64,000 nucleotides of DNA from positions 100,784-164,783 of the forward strand of contig CAJTXE010000001.1 of NCBI GenBank assembly GCA_910580225.1, written 5' to 3'. The notes under the pieces were generated by a model that saw nothing but the letters and a program-made list of their open reading frames with translations, was not told the DNA's origin and made no database searches. Every line of letters starts with the position of its first letter. The first letter of the stretch is position 1. Source of the stretch: an uncultured Acetatifactor sp. Its GTDB lineage: Bacteria > Bacillota > Clostridia > Lachnospirales > Lachnospiraceae. A program made the translations under genes and the position numbers. Of this stretch, positions 16,753 through 24,226 are shown one piece after another.

Positions 16753-16768
16753 TTGACCAATGGTCGAA
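16753..16768. promoter_or_regulatory. TetR operator-like box 1
   Basis: TTGACCAATGGTCGAA contains the dyad GACC-AAT-GGTC. It matches box 2 at T-x-GAC-x-x-A-x-GGTCGAA. Confidence 0.6.
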
Positions 16769-16782
16769 AAGTGTGGTAGAGT
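16753..16782 (+). promoter_or_regulatory. Promoter of the SCP2/condensation operon, overlapping operator box 1
   Basis: TTGACC (16753-16758) is followed after 18 bases by TAGAGT (16777-16782). The -35 element is the first half of operator box 1 (16753-16768), so a bound TetR dimer would block RNA polymerase directly. Confidence 0.5.
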
Positions 16783-16797
16783 GTCCTTGTAAATGAA

Positions 16798-16813
16798 TCG
16801 ACTGACGGTCGAA
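16798..16813. promoter_or_regulatory. TetR operator-like box 2
   Basis: TCGACTGACGGTCGAA has the dyad TCGAC / GTCGA and begins 45 bp after box 1. It lies downstream of the predicted transcription start, giving two-site repression geometry. Confidence 0.6.
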
Positions 16814-16847
16814 TGACGCGATGTAACAAGAGTTCAGGAGGAAAACG

Positions 16848-17285
16848 ATGACTTACGCAGATTTTTTTTACGAGATCAAAGGAAAATTTATGGGAGCTGA
16901 TGTAAGCGACATACACGAGCACCTTGCTTTTCAATTCAACATTGAGGATCCGGAAGCAGGCGGTGCTTTTTATGTGGAAGTGAAGGAAGGTGTGCTGTAT
17001 GTAGAGCCTTATGAGTATTATGACAGGGATGCCATGTTTATCTGTGCCCCTGATGTGCTGCTTAAGATTGCAGACGGGGAGATGGATCCGGTGGCTGCGT
17101 TCACTGCCCAGAAGCTTCGGGTGGAGGGAAATATTGAGAAGGCGCTGCGGCTAAAGGAGATCATCGAACTGAAGCGCGCTGCCATGCAGAAGGAAAAAAG
17201 TGTTGCCAGAAAGGCCGCCGATAAGGTAGTGGACACCGTAGTTAAGGCTGCCGCAAAGAAGGCCGCCGGAAAAGAGAAGAAGTAG
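16848..17285 (+). CDS. SCP2 sterol-carrier-type lipid-binding protein
   Basis: A 145-residue protein. Residues 1-110 follow the SCP2 fold (LAFQFNIEDPEAGGAFYVEVKEGVLYVEPYEYYDRDAMFICAPDVLLKIADGEMDPVAAFTAQKLRVEGNIEKALRLKEII), with the typical D-G-x-M-D-P-x-x-A-F-x-x-x-K-L-x-V-x-G signature. The last 35 residues are a Lys/Ala-rich tail (ARKAADKVVDTVVKAAAKKAAGKEKK), suited to binding acidic membranes or polymers. SCP2 proteins bind or present acyl lipids. It is first gene after the TetR-box promoter, with ribosome site AGGAGG, and 13 bases separate it from the hydrolase. Its position suggests it carries the lipid substrate or product of the operon. Confidence 0.88.
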   Translation: MTYADFFYEIKGKFMGADVSDIHEHLAFQFNIEDPEAGGAFYVEVKEGVLYVEPYEYYDRDAMFICAPDVLLKIADGEMDPVAAFTAQKLRVEGNIEKALRLKEIIELKRAAMQKEKSVARKAADKVVDTVVKAAAKKAAGKEKK

Positions 17286-17298
17286 AGAAAGGTGAACC

Positions 17299-18279
17299 AT
17301 GGGGATATTGAAAAAGATCGCCGCAGCGGCAGGATTGCTGGCAGCGGCAGGCGTGGGGGAAACCTTATATTTTTATAACAGGACAATGAAGCGCGGAAAT
17401 GCGAAGACAGAGCGGACGACAAAGATGTCAGGCACGGACTGGGAGAAATATTTTCCGCTGATGGAAGAGAGAAAGGGATTCGTACTGGCACAGACTCACC
17501 GGGACGTGTATCTTACCTCTTTTGACGGGCTGAAGCTTCACGCCACCTACTTTCCCGGAACGGAAGGCGGGGAAAGGGCTTCGGGGGAGAATGGCTCCGG
17601 CGGCAGGAAAGCCGTCATCTGCTTTCACGGCTATACAGGAGAGGGGCTCAGCAATCACATCGCCATAGCGGACTATTTTTTGAAACAGGGTTATGCCATG
17701 CTGATGCCGGATGCCAGGGCCCACGGCGGAAGCGAGGGAGAATACATCGGTTTCGGCTGCCTGGACAGAAAGGACGCCCTTGCCTGGATCAATTGGATGA
17801 TACAGGAGTGTGGAGAGGATGTGAAGATTATGCTACACGGCACATCCATGGGAGGTGCGACGGTGCTGATGACAAGCGGACTGGAATTGCCTGTGAATGT
17901 AAAGGGAATTATCTCGGACTGTGGATTTACCTCTCCCAAGGAGGTGTTTACCCATGTGCTGAATCATATGTATCACCTGCCCGCATTCCCGGCTATCCAG
18001 GGTGCAGACCTGCTCAATAAAAAGCTGGCTGGCTACGGAATGGACGAATGCAATGCCAAATATGAGGTACGGAAGGCAAAGGTGCCGATTCTGTTCATCC
18101 ATGGTTCTGCGGATACTTTTGTACCATGCAGCATGTGCCATGAAATTTATGACAATTGTGCTTCGCCTAAGCGTAAGCTAATCATTGAAGGGGCTGCTCA
18201 TGCGGAGAGCTATTATAAAGATATGGAAACCTATGAGAAGGCAATGACGGCATTTGCGGAGGAAGTCATGGAAGCATAG
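17299..18279 (+). CDS. Membrane-anchored alpha/beta hydrolase
   Basis: A 326-residue alpha/beta hydrolase. Residues about 5-27 form an N-terminal hydrophobic anchor (IAAAAGLLAAAGVGETLYFY). The fold follows: ICFHGYTGEGLSN with the oxyanion HG, nucleophile elbow HGTSMGGA (Ser), acid in HGSADTFVP (Asp) and His in GAAHAESY. This is the BAAT/serine-aminopeptidase-like (Hydrolase_4) group found in Firmicutes. It lies between the SCP2 gene and the condensation gene in a TetR-controlled operon, which makes a thioesterase, acyl-transfer or product-release role attractive. That role is inference; family members hydrolyse many esters. Confidence 0.87.
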   Translation: MGILKKIAAAAGLLAAAGVGETLYFYNRTMKRGNAKTERTTKMSGTDWEKYFPLMEERKGFVLAQTHRDVYLTSFDGLKLHATYFPGTEGGERASGENGSGGRKAVICFHGYTGEGLSNHIAIADYFLKQGYAMLMPDARAHGGSEGEYIGFGCLDRKDALAWINWMIQECGEDVKIMLHGTSMGGATVLMTSGLELPVNVKGIISDCGFTSPKEVFTHVLNHMYHLPAFPAIQGADLLNKKLAGYGMDECNAKYEVRKAKVPILFIHGSADTFVPCSMCHEIYDNCASPKRKLIIEGAAHAESYYKDMETYEKAMTAFAEEVMEA

Positions 18280-18328
18280 CAGCAGGAAGAAGAGACAGAT
18301 GCCTGGAAATTCGGGAAGGGAGTATATT

Positions 18329-19732
18329 ATGAAGACTAGAAAAGGTTACAAGACATACCCGCTGACAGTGGCGCAGAAATTCCACAATTACTATGCCCAG
18401 TACTGCCCGGGAAAAGAGATTCTGAATGTGGGAACGAGCCTGACCATTGAATTCGAGCTTAACCTGGACGAGCTGCGGAAGGCCATCTACAAGGCATACG
18501 ACAGGTGCGAGTCCATGCGGGCCCGGCTTGCCTATGATAAGAAAGAGAAAGAATGGTATCAGTATATCGTGGAAAAGGAAGACCGGGAGATCGAATTTGT
18601 TGATTTCACCGGGAAAACCATGGAGGAGGCGGAAAGCCAGATGACGGCCTGGACCCGGGTTCCTTTTGACAAAGAAGACGCTCCCATGAACAGGGTCGTG
18701 ATCATCAGGACGCCGGACAATTTTGAGGGAATGTTTATTGTGGGGGACCACAGGTTTCTGGATGCCCAGTCTCTCATCGGCTTTCTGAAAGATGTGATCG
18801 AACTGTACTGCAATGCCAACTTTGAAAACATTCCCTATCCTGCGGATATGCGGTCTTACACGGAGCAGGTGGAAAAGGATCTGGCTTATGAAGCTGGCAG
18901 TAAGGCACAGGCCAGGGACCGGGCCTTCTTCCGCAGACTGATCGAGGAATCCGAACCCATTTACAATGGAATCGAAGGCCCGGAAAAACTGGAGGCGGCA
19001 AGAAAAGCAGCAGGCAACCCGAACCTTAAGGCAGGACCCACCGGGTCGGACAGTTTTGCGGCAGCCATAGACATTTTTCATCTGGAGGAGGAGCCCACCA
19101 GACGGCTTATGTCCTTCTGTGAACAGCAGCATGTGTCCCTGCAGTGTCTGCTCATTATGGGGATCCGTACCTGCCTGCAGAAGCTGAACAACTGTGACGA
19201 TGTGTCCATGCAGGTGGCTTATGCGCGCAGGGCCACCCTTCAGGAGAAGAAGTCCGGCGGCACCCGGATTCACTGTTTTCCTTTCCGCACCGTACTTTCG
19301 GAGGAGAAAACCTTTCTCCAGGGAATCCATGAGATTCGCGATAAGCAGAATGAGGTGTTCCGCTATGTGAATTTCAACCCGGCAGAGTATCTTTCCTACA
19401 GAGGCGAGTATTATCAGACGCCCCGGGGATTGGGATATGAGACCATATCCCTGACTTATCAGCCAGCAACCCTGCGGGAAAAGGGACTCACGGATCTGGG
19501 CGGCATCCGGTACAAGACCAAGAGATACTGCAACGGCTATTATTCGGACGGTCTGTATCTTACGGTGATGCACAGAGCCGAGGACAACGGCCTGGATTTC
19601 AGTTTTGAGCATCAGACAAAGGCATATACCAGGGAGCAGCTGGAATATTTTTACTATTATATTTGTAAGATTATGTTCAAGGGTGCGGAGAGTCCGAACC
19701 TGAAGATTGGGGATATCATTAAGTTGATTTAA
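18329..19732 (+). CDS. Stand-alone condensation-domain (C-domain/acyltransferase superfamily) protein
   Basis: A 467-residue protein of the chloramphenicol-acetyltransferase/condensation superfamily. The HHxxxDG active-site motif appears as GDHRFLDA (about residues 138-145): the catalytic second His and the structural Asp are kept, and the first His is Asp. Other matches are the N-terminal YPLTVAQKFHNYY...LTIEFELNLDELRKAI and the latter-half channel region (RIHCFPFRTVLSEEKTF). The length equals one C domain, with no adenylation or carrier domain attached. ATG 18329 is chosen behind AAGGGAG; the longer frame to 18254 overlaps the hydrolase. It probably joins an acyl or aminoacyl group carried by the ACP downstream to an acceptor. 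Confidence 0.83.
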   Translation: MKTRKGYKTYPLTVAQKFHNYYAQYCPGKEILNVGTSLTIEFELNLDELRKAIYKAYDRCESMRARLAYDKKEKEWYQYIVEKEDREIEFVDFTGKTMEEAESQMTAWTRVPFDKEDAPMNRVVIIRTPDNFEGMFIVGDHRFLDAQSLIGFLKDVIELYCNANFENIPYPADMRSYTEQVEKDLAYEAGSKAQARDRAFFRRLIEESEPIYNGIEGPEKLEAARKAAGNPNLKAGPTGSDSFAAAIDIFHLEEEPTRRLMSFCEQQHVSLQCLLIMGIRTCLQKLNNCDDVSMQVAYARRATLQEKKSGGTRIHCFPFRTVLSEEKTFLQGIHEIRDKQNEVFRYVNFNPAEYLSYRGEYYQTPRGLGYETISLTYQPATLREKGLTDLGGIRYKTKRYCNGYYSDGLYLTVMHRAEDNGLDFSFEHQTKAYTREQLEYFYYYICKIMFKGAESPNLKIGDIIKLI

Positions 19733-19793
19733 GAAACCCGCCATAGAGCGGAAGCCTGTTCCTATAAGCGATTCCCGGACAGCGAATAACAGC

Positions 19794-19824
19794 GCTCTGT
19801 GCACCGGGCAGGATAACACAGAGC
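19794..19824. repeat. 8-bp stem-loop between the condensation and ACP genes
   Basis: GCTCTGTG (19794-19801) pairs with CACAGAGC (19817-19824) around a 15-base loop in the 138-base gap. There is no T-run. It could be an mRNA-processing or stability element that sets a different ACP level from the upstream genes. Confidence 0.35.
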
Positions 19825-19870
19825 AGAGGCTTGTGGACACATAAACTGCACAGGCGGAAAGGATGACAAA

Positions 19871-20095
19871 ATGTTTGATCAATTGACAGAAATCATTGTA
19901 AATTATGTTGAGGTGAAAAGAGAGGATATCAGGCCGGAATCCCGTTTTATTGAAGATCTGGGATTTACCTCGTTTGATTTCATGAGCATGTTGGGCGAGG
20001 TAGAGGATGTACTGGACGTGGAGATTAATGCAGAGAAGGCAGCCAATATCCGTACCGTGCAGGAAGCGGTGGATTACCTGTCAGAACTGGCGTAA
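19871..20095 (+). CDS. Acyl/peptidyl carrier protein
   Basis: A 74-residue carrier protein with the attachment motif EDLGFTSFDFMSM; Ser34 is the expected phosphopantetheine site. The helices of the ACP fold are evident (LTEIIVNYVEV, MLGEVEDVLDVEI, VQEAVDYLSEL). It is acidic, as usual. The start has AAAGGATG upstream. It is not in a fatty-acid-synthesis cluster but sits between a free-standing condensation enzyme and an AMP-forming ligase, so it is probably the dedicated carrier of this pathway. No 4'-phosphopantetheinyl transferase is in the window, so a housekeeping one would have to serve it. Confidence 0.93.
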   Translation: MFDQLTEIIVNYVEVKREDIRPESRFIEDLGFTSFDFMSMLGEVEDVLDVEINAEKAANIRTVQEAVDYLSELA

Positions 20096-20351
20096 GCATC
20101 ATCTTGAAATCATCTGTGCATTTCGTAATCCGGCGGCGGGATCTGTCTGTGAAAATCTACGGCAGCCTGGCTCCGGTATCGGGTCTATGCTGCAGTTCCT
20201 GTGAGGACAGCAGGCCGGGTTACCCGGAAGGGAATGCACAGGTGAACCAGGCAGAAAAAGGAGTTTTTGTAGGGAAGGAAAGACGGGTTCAAAATTGAAA
20301 ACCGTTTCCTGTCAGGGAAGGTTACAACGGCAGATGGGGAGGAAAAAGCAG
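20096..20351. other. 256-base gap inside the operon
   Basis: A 64-codon frame opening with TTG at 20104 is present, but its translation has no family character and there is no ribosome site, so it is not called. No terminator or strong promoter is visible, which leaves the ligase gene as a likely member of the same operon. Confidence 0.4.
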
Positions 20352-21902
20352 ATGAACGAATTGCGCAGTACGATTTACGAACTTCTGGTAAAGGCACAGG
20401 AGGCATACGGCAGCCGGGATGCCATAAGATACAAGGTAAAGGATGTGGGCCAGGGCGGGAAAAAAGAGACAAAGATTGAGGCAAAGACATATACGCAGCT
20501 GCGGGAGGACAGTGAATATTTTTCCGCAGCATTGGCCCGACTGGGGGAGCAGGGCAGTCATATCGCACTCATAGGTGCTACCTCCTATGGGTGGATCACA
20601 GGCTATTACGGCATAGTCAGCGGCGGCAGCGTAGCGGTACCCCTGGACGCCAATCTTCCGGCAGAGGACCTGTGTGAACTCATTGACAGAGCAGACGTGA
20701 CGACGCTGGTGTATGACGGCACCAAAGAGAATGTGGCCGGAATGGCTGCAGAGAAGTGTGCGGGGCTGAAACATCTCGTAGCCATGGAGGAGGGCAGCGC
20801 CGTTCCGGGAGCTTTGTCCATGCAGCAGCTGCTGACAGAGGCGGCACAGGAGAAGAAGCAGGAAAACAGGTATGTGCCGGTTCCCGACGATCTGGCTACC
20901 ATTATGTTTACTTCCGGTACCACGGGAAAGAGCAAGGGCGTCATGCTGACCCACAGAAATCTTGCGGAAAATGCCACCGCTTTGGACATGGGTTATGAGC
21001 CGGGCACTGTGCTTATGACCGTGCTTCCCATACACCACGCCTACTGTCTCAGCATGGATATCCTCAAGGGAACCTCCGTAGGAGCGGTCATCTGCATCAA
21101 TGATTCTCTGCTGCGGGTGGCGAAGAACATTAAGCTTTTCGAGCCGAATATGATTTTGATGGTGCCGTTGATGGTGGAAACTCTTGCGAAAAAACTGGAG
21201 GAAGTATCCTTCATTCCTGCGCCTCTGGTGAAGGCTAAGGTATTTGGCAGACAGTTTCACACCATCTGCAGCGGCGGTGCATATTTAAATCCGTCCTATA
21301 TTGATCTGTTCCACAAATACGGAATCAATATTCTGCAGGGATACGGCATGACAGAGTGCGCCCCCGTGATCAGTACCAACTGCGAAAGCGCCCAGAAGGC
21401 CGGTTCCATCGGCAGATGTATGCCCAACTGCCAGGTAAAAATCGTGGACGAGGAAATCTGGGTACAGGGAACCAGCGTGATGCAGGGATATTACAAAATG
21501 CCGGAGGAGACTGCGCAGACGCTGGAGGACGGATGGCTGAAAACCGGCGATCTGGGATATGTGGACGGGGACGGTTACCTGTTCCTCACCGGGCGCAGGA
21601 AGAACCTGATCATCACACCCAACGGCGAAAATGTGTCTCCGGAGGAGATCGAGAATAAACTGGCTGAAAACCGTCTGATCCAGGAAGTCCTGGTGCGGGA
21701 CAGCGAGGGAGTCATCGAAGCGGAGATTTTCCCTGATCTGGAATATGCGGCAAAGAAAAAGATCAAGGATCTGCAGGCAGAGCTGCAGGCTGTCATCGAC
21801 GCCTACAATGAAACTGCGCCTCTCTATAAGCGGGTTTTCAAATTAAAGCTGCGGGAGGTGGAATTTGAGAAAAATACTACTAAGAAGATCAAGAGATTTT
21901 AA
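20352..21902 (+). CDS. AMP-forming acyl-CoA/acyl-ACP synthetase (adenylation enzyme)
   Basis: A 516-residue ANL-superfamily ligase. The phosphate-binding loop MFTSGTTGKSKGVMLTH, the GYGMTECAPV motif, the hinge region GDLGYVDGDGYLFLTGRRKN and the C-terminal catalytic Lys in TTKKIKRF are all present. The order and length match long-chain acyl ligases (FadD-like) rather than multidomain NRPS modules. The start at ATG 20352 is behind GGGGAGG. It would activate a carboxylic acid and load it on CoA or, given the neighbour, on the ACP at 19871. It closes the TetR operon. The acid is not predictable from what I can read. Confidence 0.9.
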   Translation: MNELRSTIYELLVKAQEAYGSRDAIRYKVKDVGQGGKKETKIEAKTYTQLREDSEYFSAALARLGEQGSHIALIGATSYGWITGYYGIVSGGSVAVPLDANLPAEDLCELIDRADVTTLVYDGTKENVAGMAAEKCAGLKHLVAMEEGSAVPGALSMQQLLTEAAQEKKQENRYVPVPDDLATIMFTSGTTGKSKGVMLTHRNLAENATALDMGYEPGTVLMTVLPIHHAYCLSMDILKGTSVGAVICINDSLLRVAKNIKLFEPNMILMVPLMVETLAKKLEEVSFIPAPLVKAKVFGRQFHTICSGGAYLNPSYIDLFHKYGINILQGYGMTECAPVISTNCESAQKAGSIGRCMPNCQVKIVDEEIWVQGTSVMQGYYKMPEETAQTLEDGWLKTGDLGYVDGDGYLFLTGRRKNLIITPNGENVSPEEIENKLAENRLIQEVLVRDSEGVIEAEIFPDLEYAAKKKIKDLQAELQAVIDAYNETAPLYKRVFKLKLREVEFEKNTTKKIKRF

Positions 21903-21986
21903 CTGTCTTCTGCATGCCGGTTAAGGGCTTGTTATGTGGGAAGGTTGGGGCTGTATTGCAGAACCTCCAGGGCGTGCGCTGGACGG

Positions 21987-22889
21987 TCAGGACTTTTTGC
22001 GGTATTTTCGCAGCAGCGGTTTATCCTGGGAGGAAAGCCATGCCCCAATCCCCATGAAGAAAAGGGCGGCAAAATAAGCAGCGGAGGGCCTTTCACGGAA
22101 CACCGCCAGGGAGAGAAGTACGGCGATAAAAGGTGCAACCGCATAATAGGCGCTTGTCCGGGCCGCACCAAGGAGCCGCTGGGCATATACATAGAAATAG
22201 ATACTTAATCCATATGCTATAAATCCCAGTCCCAGTACGGCGGGTACACTCCAGTATACGGTAATCCGCTCACCAATGCACAGACCGATGATAAGAGACC
22301 CCATTCCGGAAAAGGTACCTTTCAGCAGAACAATCTGCAGAGGGTCCCTGGAGGATAGTTTGCGGGTGCAGTTATTCTCAAATCCCCAGCACACCGCAGC
22401 CAGAAGCACAAACAGAGAGCCGTAGGAGAACTGCAGGCTGGACAGATCCTCAAAGGATAATATGCCGCAGGAAAGCGTGATGAACAGGATCCCAAGCCAT
22501 AGCCGGGGACTGATTTTTTCCCGGAACACAAACAGGGCAATCAGCGCCGTAGCCACGATCTCAAAGTTGTTCAGCAGTGATGCGTTTGCAGCAGTGGTGG
22601 CATTCAGACCAAACAGGAGACAGATGGGGGCGGCTATGTCCAGAAGGATCATGGCGACAGTGTAAGGCAGCTCCTTTTTCGTCAGATTTGACTCCTTTGT
22701 CCCCGATTTCTCCATTTTTCGGATCAGGGCGATGAGAAGCATTCCCAGTCCGGCGCCAATGTACAGAAATCCGGCCATCAGGGTGGAGGGCATGAAGGCG
22801 AGCAGTATTTTGGAGAAAGGCGCGTTGACCGCGTAAAGGGCGGCTGCAAGCAGGGCGAAGGCGATTCCTTTGCGGATCTTGTGGTTCAT
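21987..22889 (-). CDS. EamA/DMT-family transporter
   Basis: A 300-residue membrane protein with about ten TM helices in two EamA repeats (residues about 8-140 and 155-290). The start follows AAGGAGGT. It is convergent with the ligase gene, so it is not part of that operon, although its position invites the idea of product export. DMT exporters move amino acids, nucleosides or other small metabolites; the substrate is unknown. Confidence 0.9.
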   Translation of the reverse strand: MNHKIRKGIAFALLAAALYAVNAPFSKILLAFMPSTLMAGFLYIGAGLGMLLIALIRKMEKSGTKESNLTKKELPYTVAMILLDIAAPICLLFGLNATTAANASLLNNFEIVATALIALFVFREKISPRLWLGILFITLSCGILSFEDLSSLQFSYGSLFVLLAAVCWGFENNCTRKLSSRDPLQIVLLKGTFSGMGSLIIGLCIGERITVYWSVPAVLGLGFIAYGLSIYFYVYAQRLLGAARTSAYYAVAPFIAVLLSLAVFRERPSAAYFAALFFMGIGAWLSSQDKPLLRKYRKKS

Positions 22890-22971
22890 TTTAATACCTC
22901 CTTGAGAAAAACGGACATGAATGCGGGAAGACCGGACAAGGAACGGTAGAGGTAAGCCTTTCGCCGCAGGC

Positions 22972-23886
22972 TTATCCCGCCACCGCCAGCAGTACCGGAA
23001 TGGTAAATACGCATAGTATAGTAGTCAAAATGATGGCAGCGCTGCAGGTACTGCCGTCCATGCCCTTCTGGGTTCCCAGGATCAGGGGCATATTGCCGAT
23101 GGGCATGCCGAACATAACCATACAGACCGAGATTAACGCATTGTCCCCGGTGACCAGTTTCAGCAGGGGCAGCAGCGCCAAAGGAAGTGCCAGTAATTTG
23201 ATAGCCGAAAAAACGTACAGTCTGGGCTGACAGAATATCTTTTTCAGATCGGAATGTGCCAGGGTAAAGCCGACTGCCACCAGGGCCATGGGGGAAGTTA
23301 CATTGCCCAGATAGGTGATGGCGGTTTTGATGAAATCCGGCAGCTGTATGCCGCAGATAATGATCAGCAGGGCGGTCAGTCCGGACACTGTGCCGGGATT
23401 GAGCATGGATTTCAGGGAGGACAAGGAGAATTTACCGTCCATAAGAGCCACGCCGTAGGTGTAGAACACAATGGTGTAAATCAGCAGGAATTCCGTCACA
23501 TAGACAACATACTCTTCTCCCAGGATACTGGAGACCACCGGGATGCCGATGAATCCGAGGTTAGAGAAGACGAACATCTCCTGAAAGATTTTCCGTTGTT
23601 CCGGAGTCCTGTCGAAAAAGGGAGACAGCACCATACCTGCCGCGATGAAGACGGCAAACATTCCCAAGGCGATGATTCCAACCAAACCGATGGTGTCCAG
23701 GGACACCAGACCTGCAGAATTGGCAGCACTGGACAGGATCAGCATGGGGTTGAACACATTGACGATCATTTTGGACATCTGGGTGTTGGTGTGGCTGTCC
23801 ATCATGCCTTTTTTTGCCATAAAATATCCTGCGCCGATCATAATCAGCAGCGCAAGCATCTGAAAAAATACCGTAAAAATAGTCAT
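22972..23886 (-). CDS. AEC-family (auxin-efflux-carrier-like) transporter
   Basis: A 304-residue membrane protein with about ten TM helices. The AEC pattern is clear: N-terminal half MTIFTVFFQMLALLIMIGAGYFMAKKGM, Asn-rich MIVNVFNPMLIL, and the C-terminal PLALLPLLKLV...FGMPIGNMPLILGTQKG. Bacterial relatives transport organic acids such as malate. The start follows GAAAGGAAC. A promoter is predicted at 23919-23947 on the same strand. The gene may be co-transcribed with the EamA gene 82 bases further on. Confidence 0.9.
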   Translation of the reverse strand: MTIFTVFFQMLALLIMIGAGYFMAKKGMMDSHTNTQMSKMIVNVFNPMLILSSAANSAGLVSLDTIGLVGIIALGMFAVFIAAGMVLSPFFDRTPEQRKIFQEMFVFSNLGFIGIPVVSSILGEEYVVYVTEFLLIYTIVFYTYGVALMDGKFSLSSLKSMLNPGTVSGLTALLIIICGIQLPDFIKTAITYLGNVTSPMALVAVGFTLAHSDLKKIFCQPRLYVFSAIKLLALPLALLPLLKLVTGDNALISVCMVMFGMPIGNMPLILGTQKGMDGSTCSAAIILTTILCVFTIPVLLAVAG

Positions 23887-23918
23887 ATCATAAAATAGTT
23901 CCTTTCTATCTTTTTGTC

Positions 23919-23947
23919 AGTATACTATATCTTTTCCTATCATACAA
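23919..23947 (-). promoter_or_regulatory. Promoter of the AEC transporter gene
   Basis: On the minus strand TTGTAT (23942-23947) and TATACT (23919-23924) are 17 bases apart. Confidence 0.5.
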
Positions 23948-23964
23948 TCTCAAAGTGTGTTTGT

Positions 23965-23997
23965 AAACTGCTTTCTGTCGGACGGGCAGTTTTTTTC
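23965..23997 (+). terminator. Leader hairpin with T-run upstream of the GPH symporter gene
   Basis: AAACTGC (23965-23971) pairs with GCAGTTT (23986-23992) around a 14-base loop, and the right arm runs on into five more T. No plus-strand gene lies to its left, so it would act 15-45 bases into the symporter leader, either as an attenuator or as the end of a very short RNA. Confidence 0.4.
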
Positions 23998-24226
23998 GTT
24001 TGTTACCAATGTAAAGCAGCGGACATACCTCCGCTTTGAAGAAAAAGTTATCGGATATTTTGTATATTTTTCCGTTGAAGTGAGATGCTATCTTCAAAAT
24101 GCCGTGGCAATACGTGTATGGCAGATGATCAGCCATTCAGGGAGATTGGTGATTCTGTGGGGCTGCGGCAGCAGGAAATCCGGCCTTTTGGCAGGAGCGA
24201 GTTCAGGGAGATACAGCGGAGGGCTT

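Larger units (their letters stand above)
23887..24226. other. Divergent region, AEC gene / GPH symporter gene
   Basis: About 340 bases. It holds the AEC promoter on minus, a candidate plus-strand promoter (TTGTCA 23914-23919, TATCAT 23938-23943, 18-base spacer) and a terminator-like hairpin just downstream. The frame of the symporter is open back to 23957 but lacks any start signal there, and its translation is not transporter-like. Confidence 0.5.

Noticed and set aside
18266..19882. Minus-strand frame of 538 codons opposite the condensation gene
   Set aside because: Shadow of the real gene. The plus frame carries the DHRFLDA motif and a ribosome site, whereas the minus product matches nothing.
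20104..20298. 64-codon frame in the ACP/ligase gap
   Set aside because: TTG start, no ribosome site, no recognisable content. It is probably a leader or spacer.
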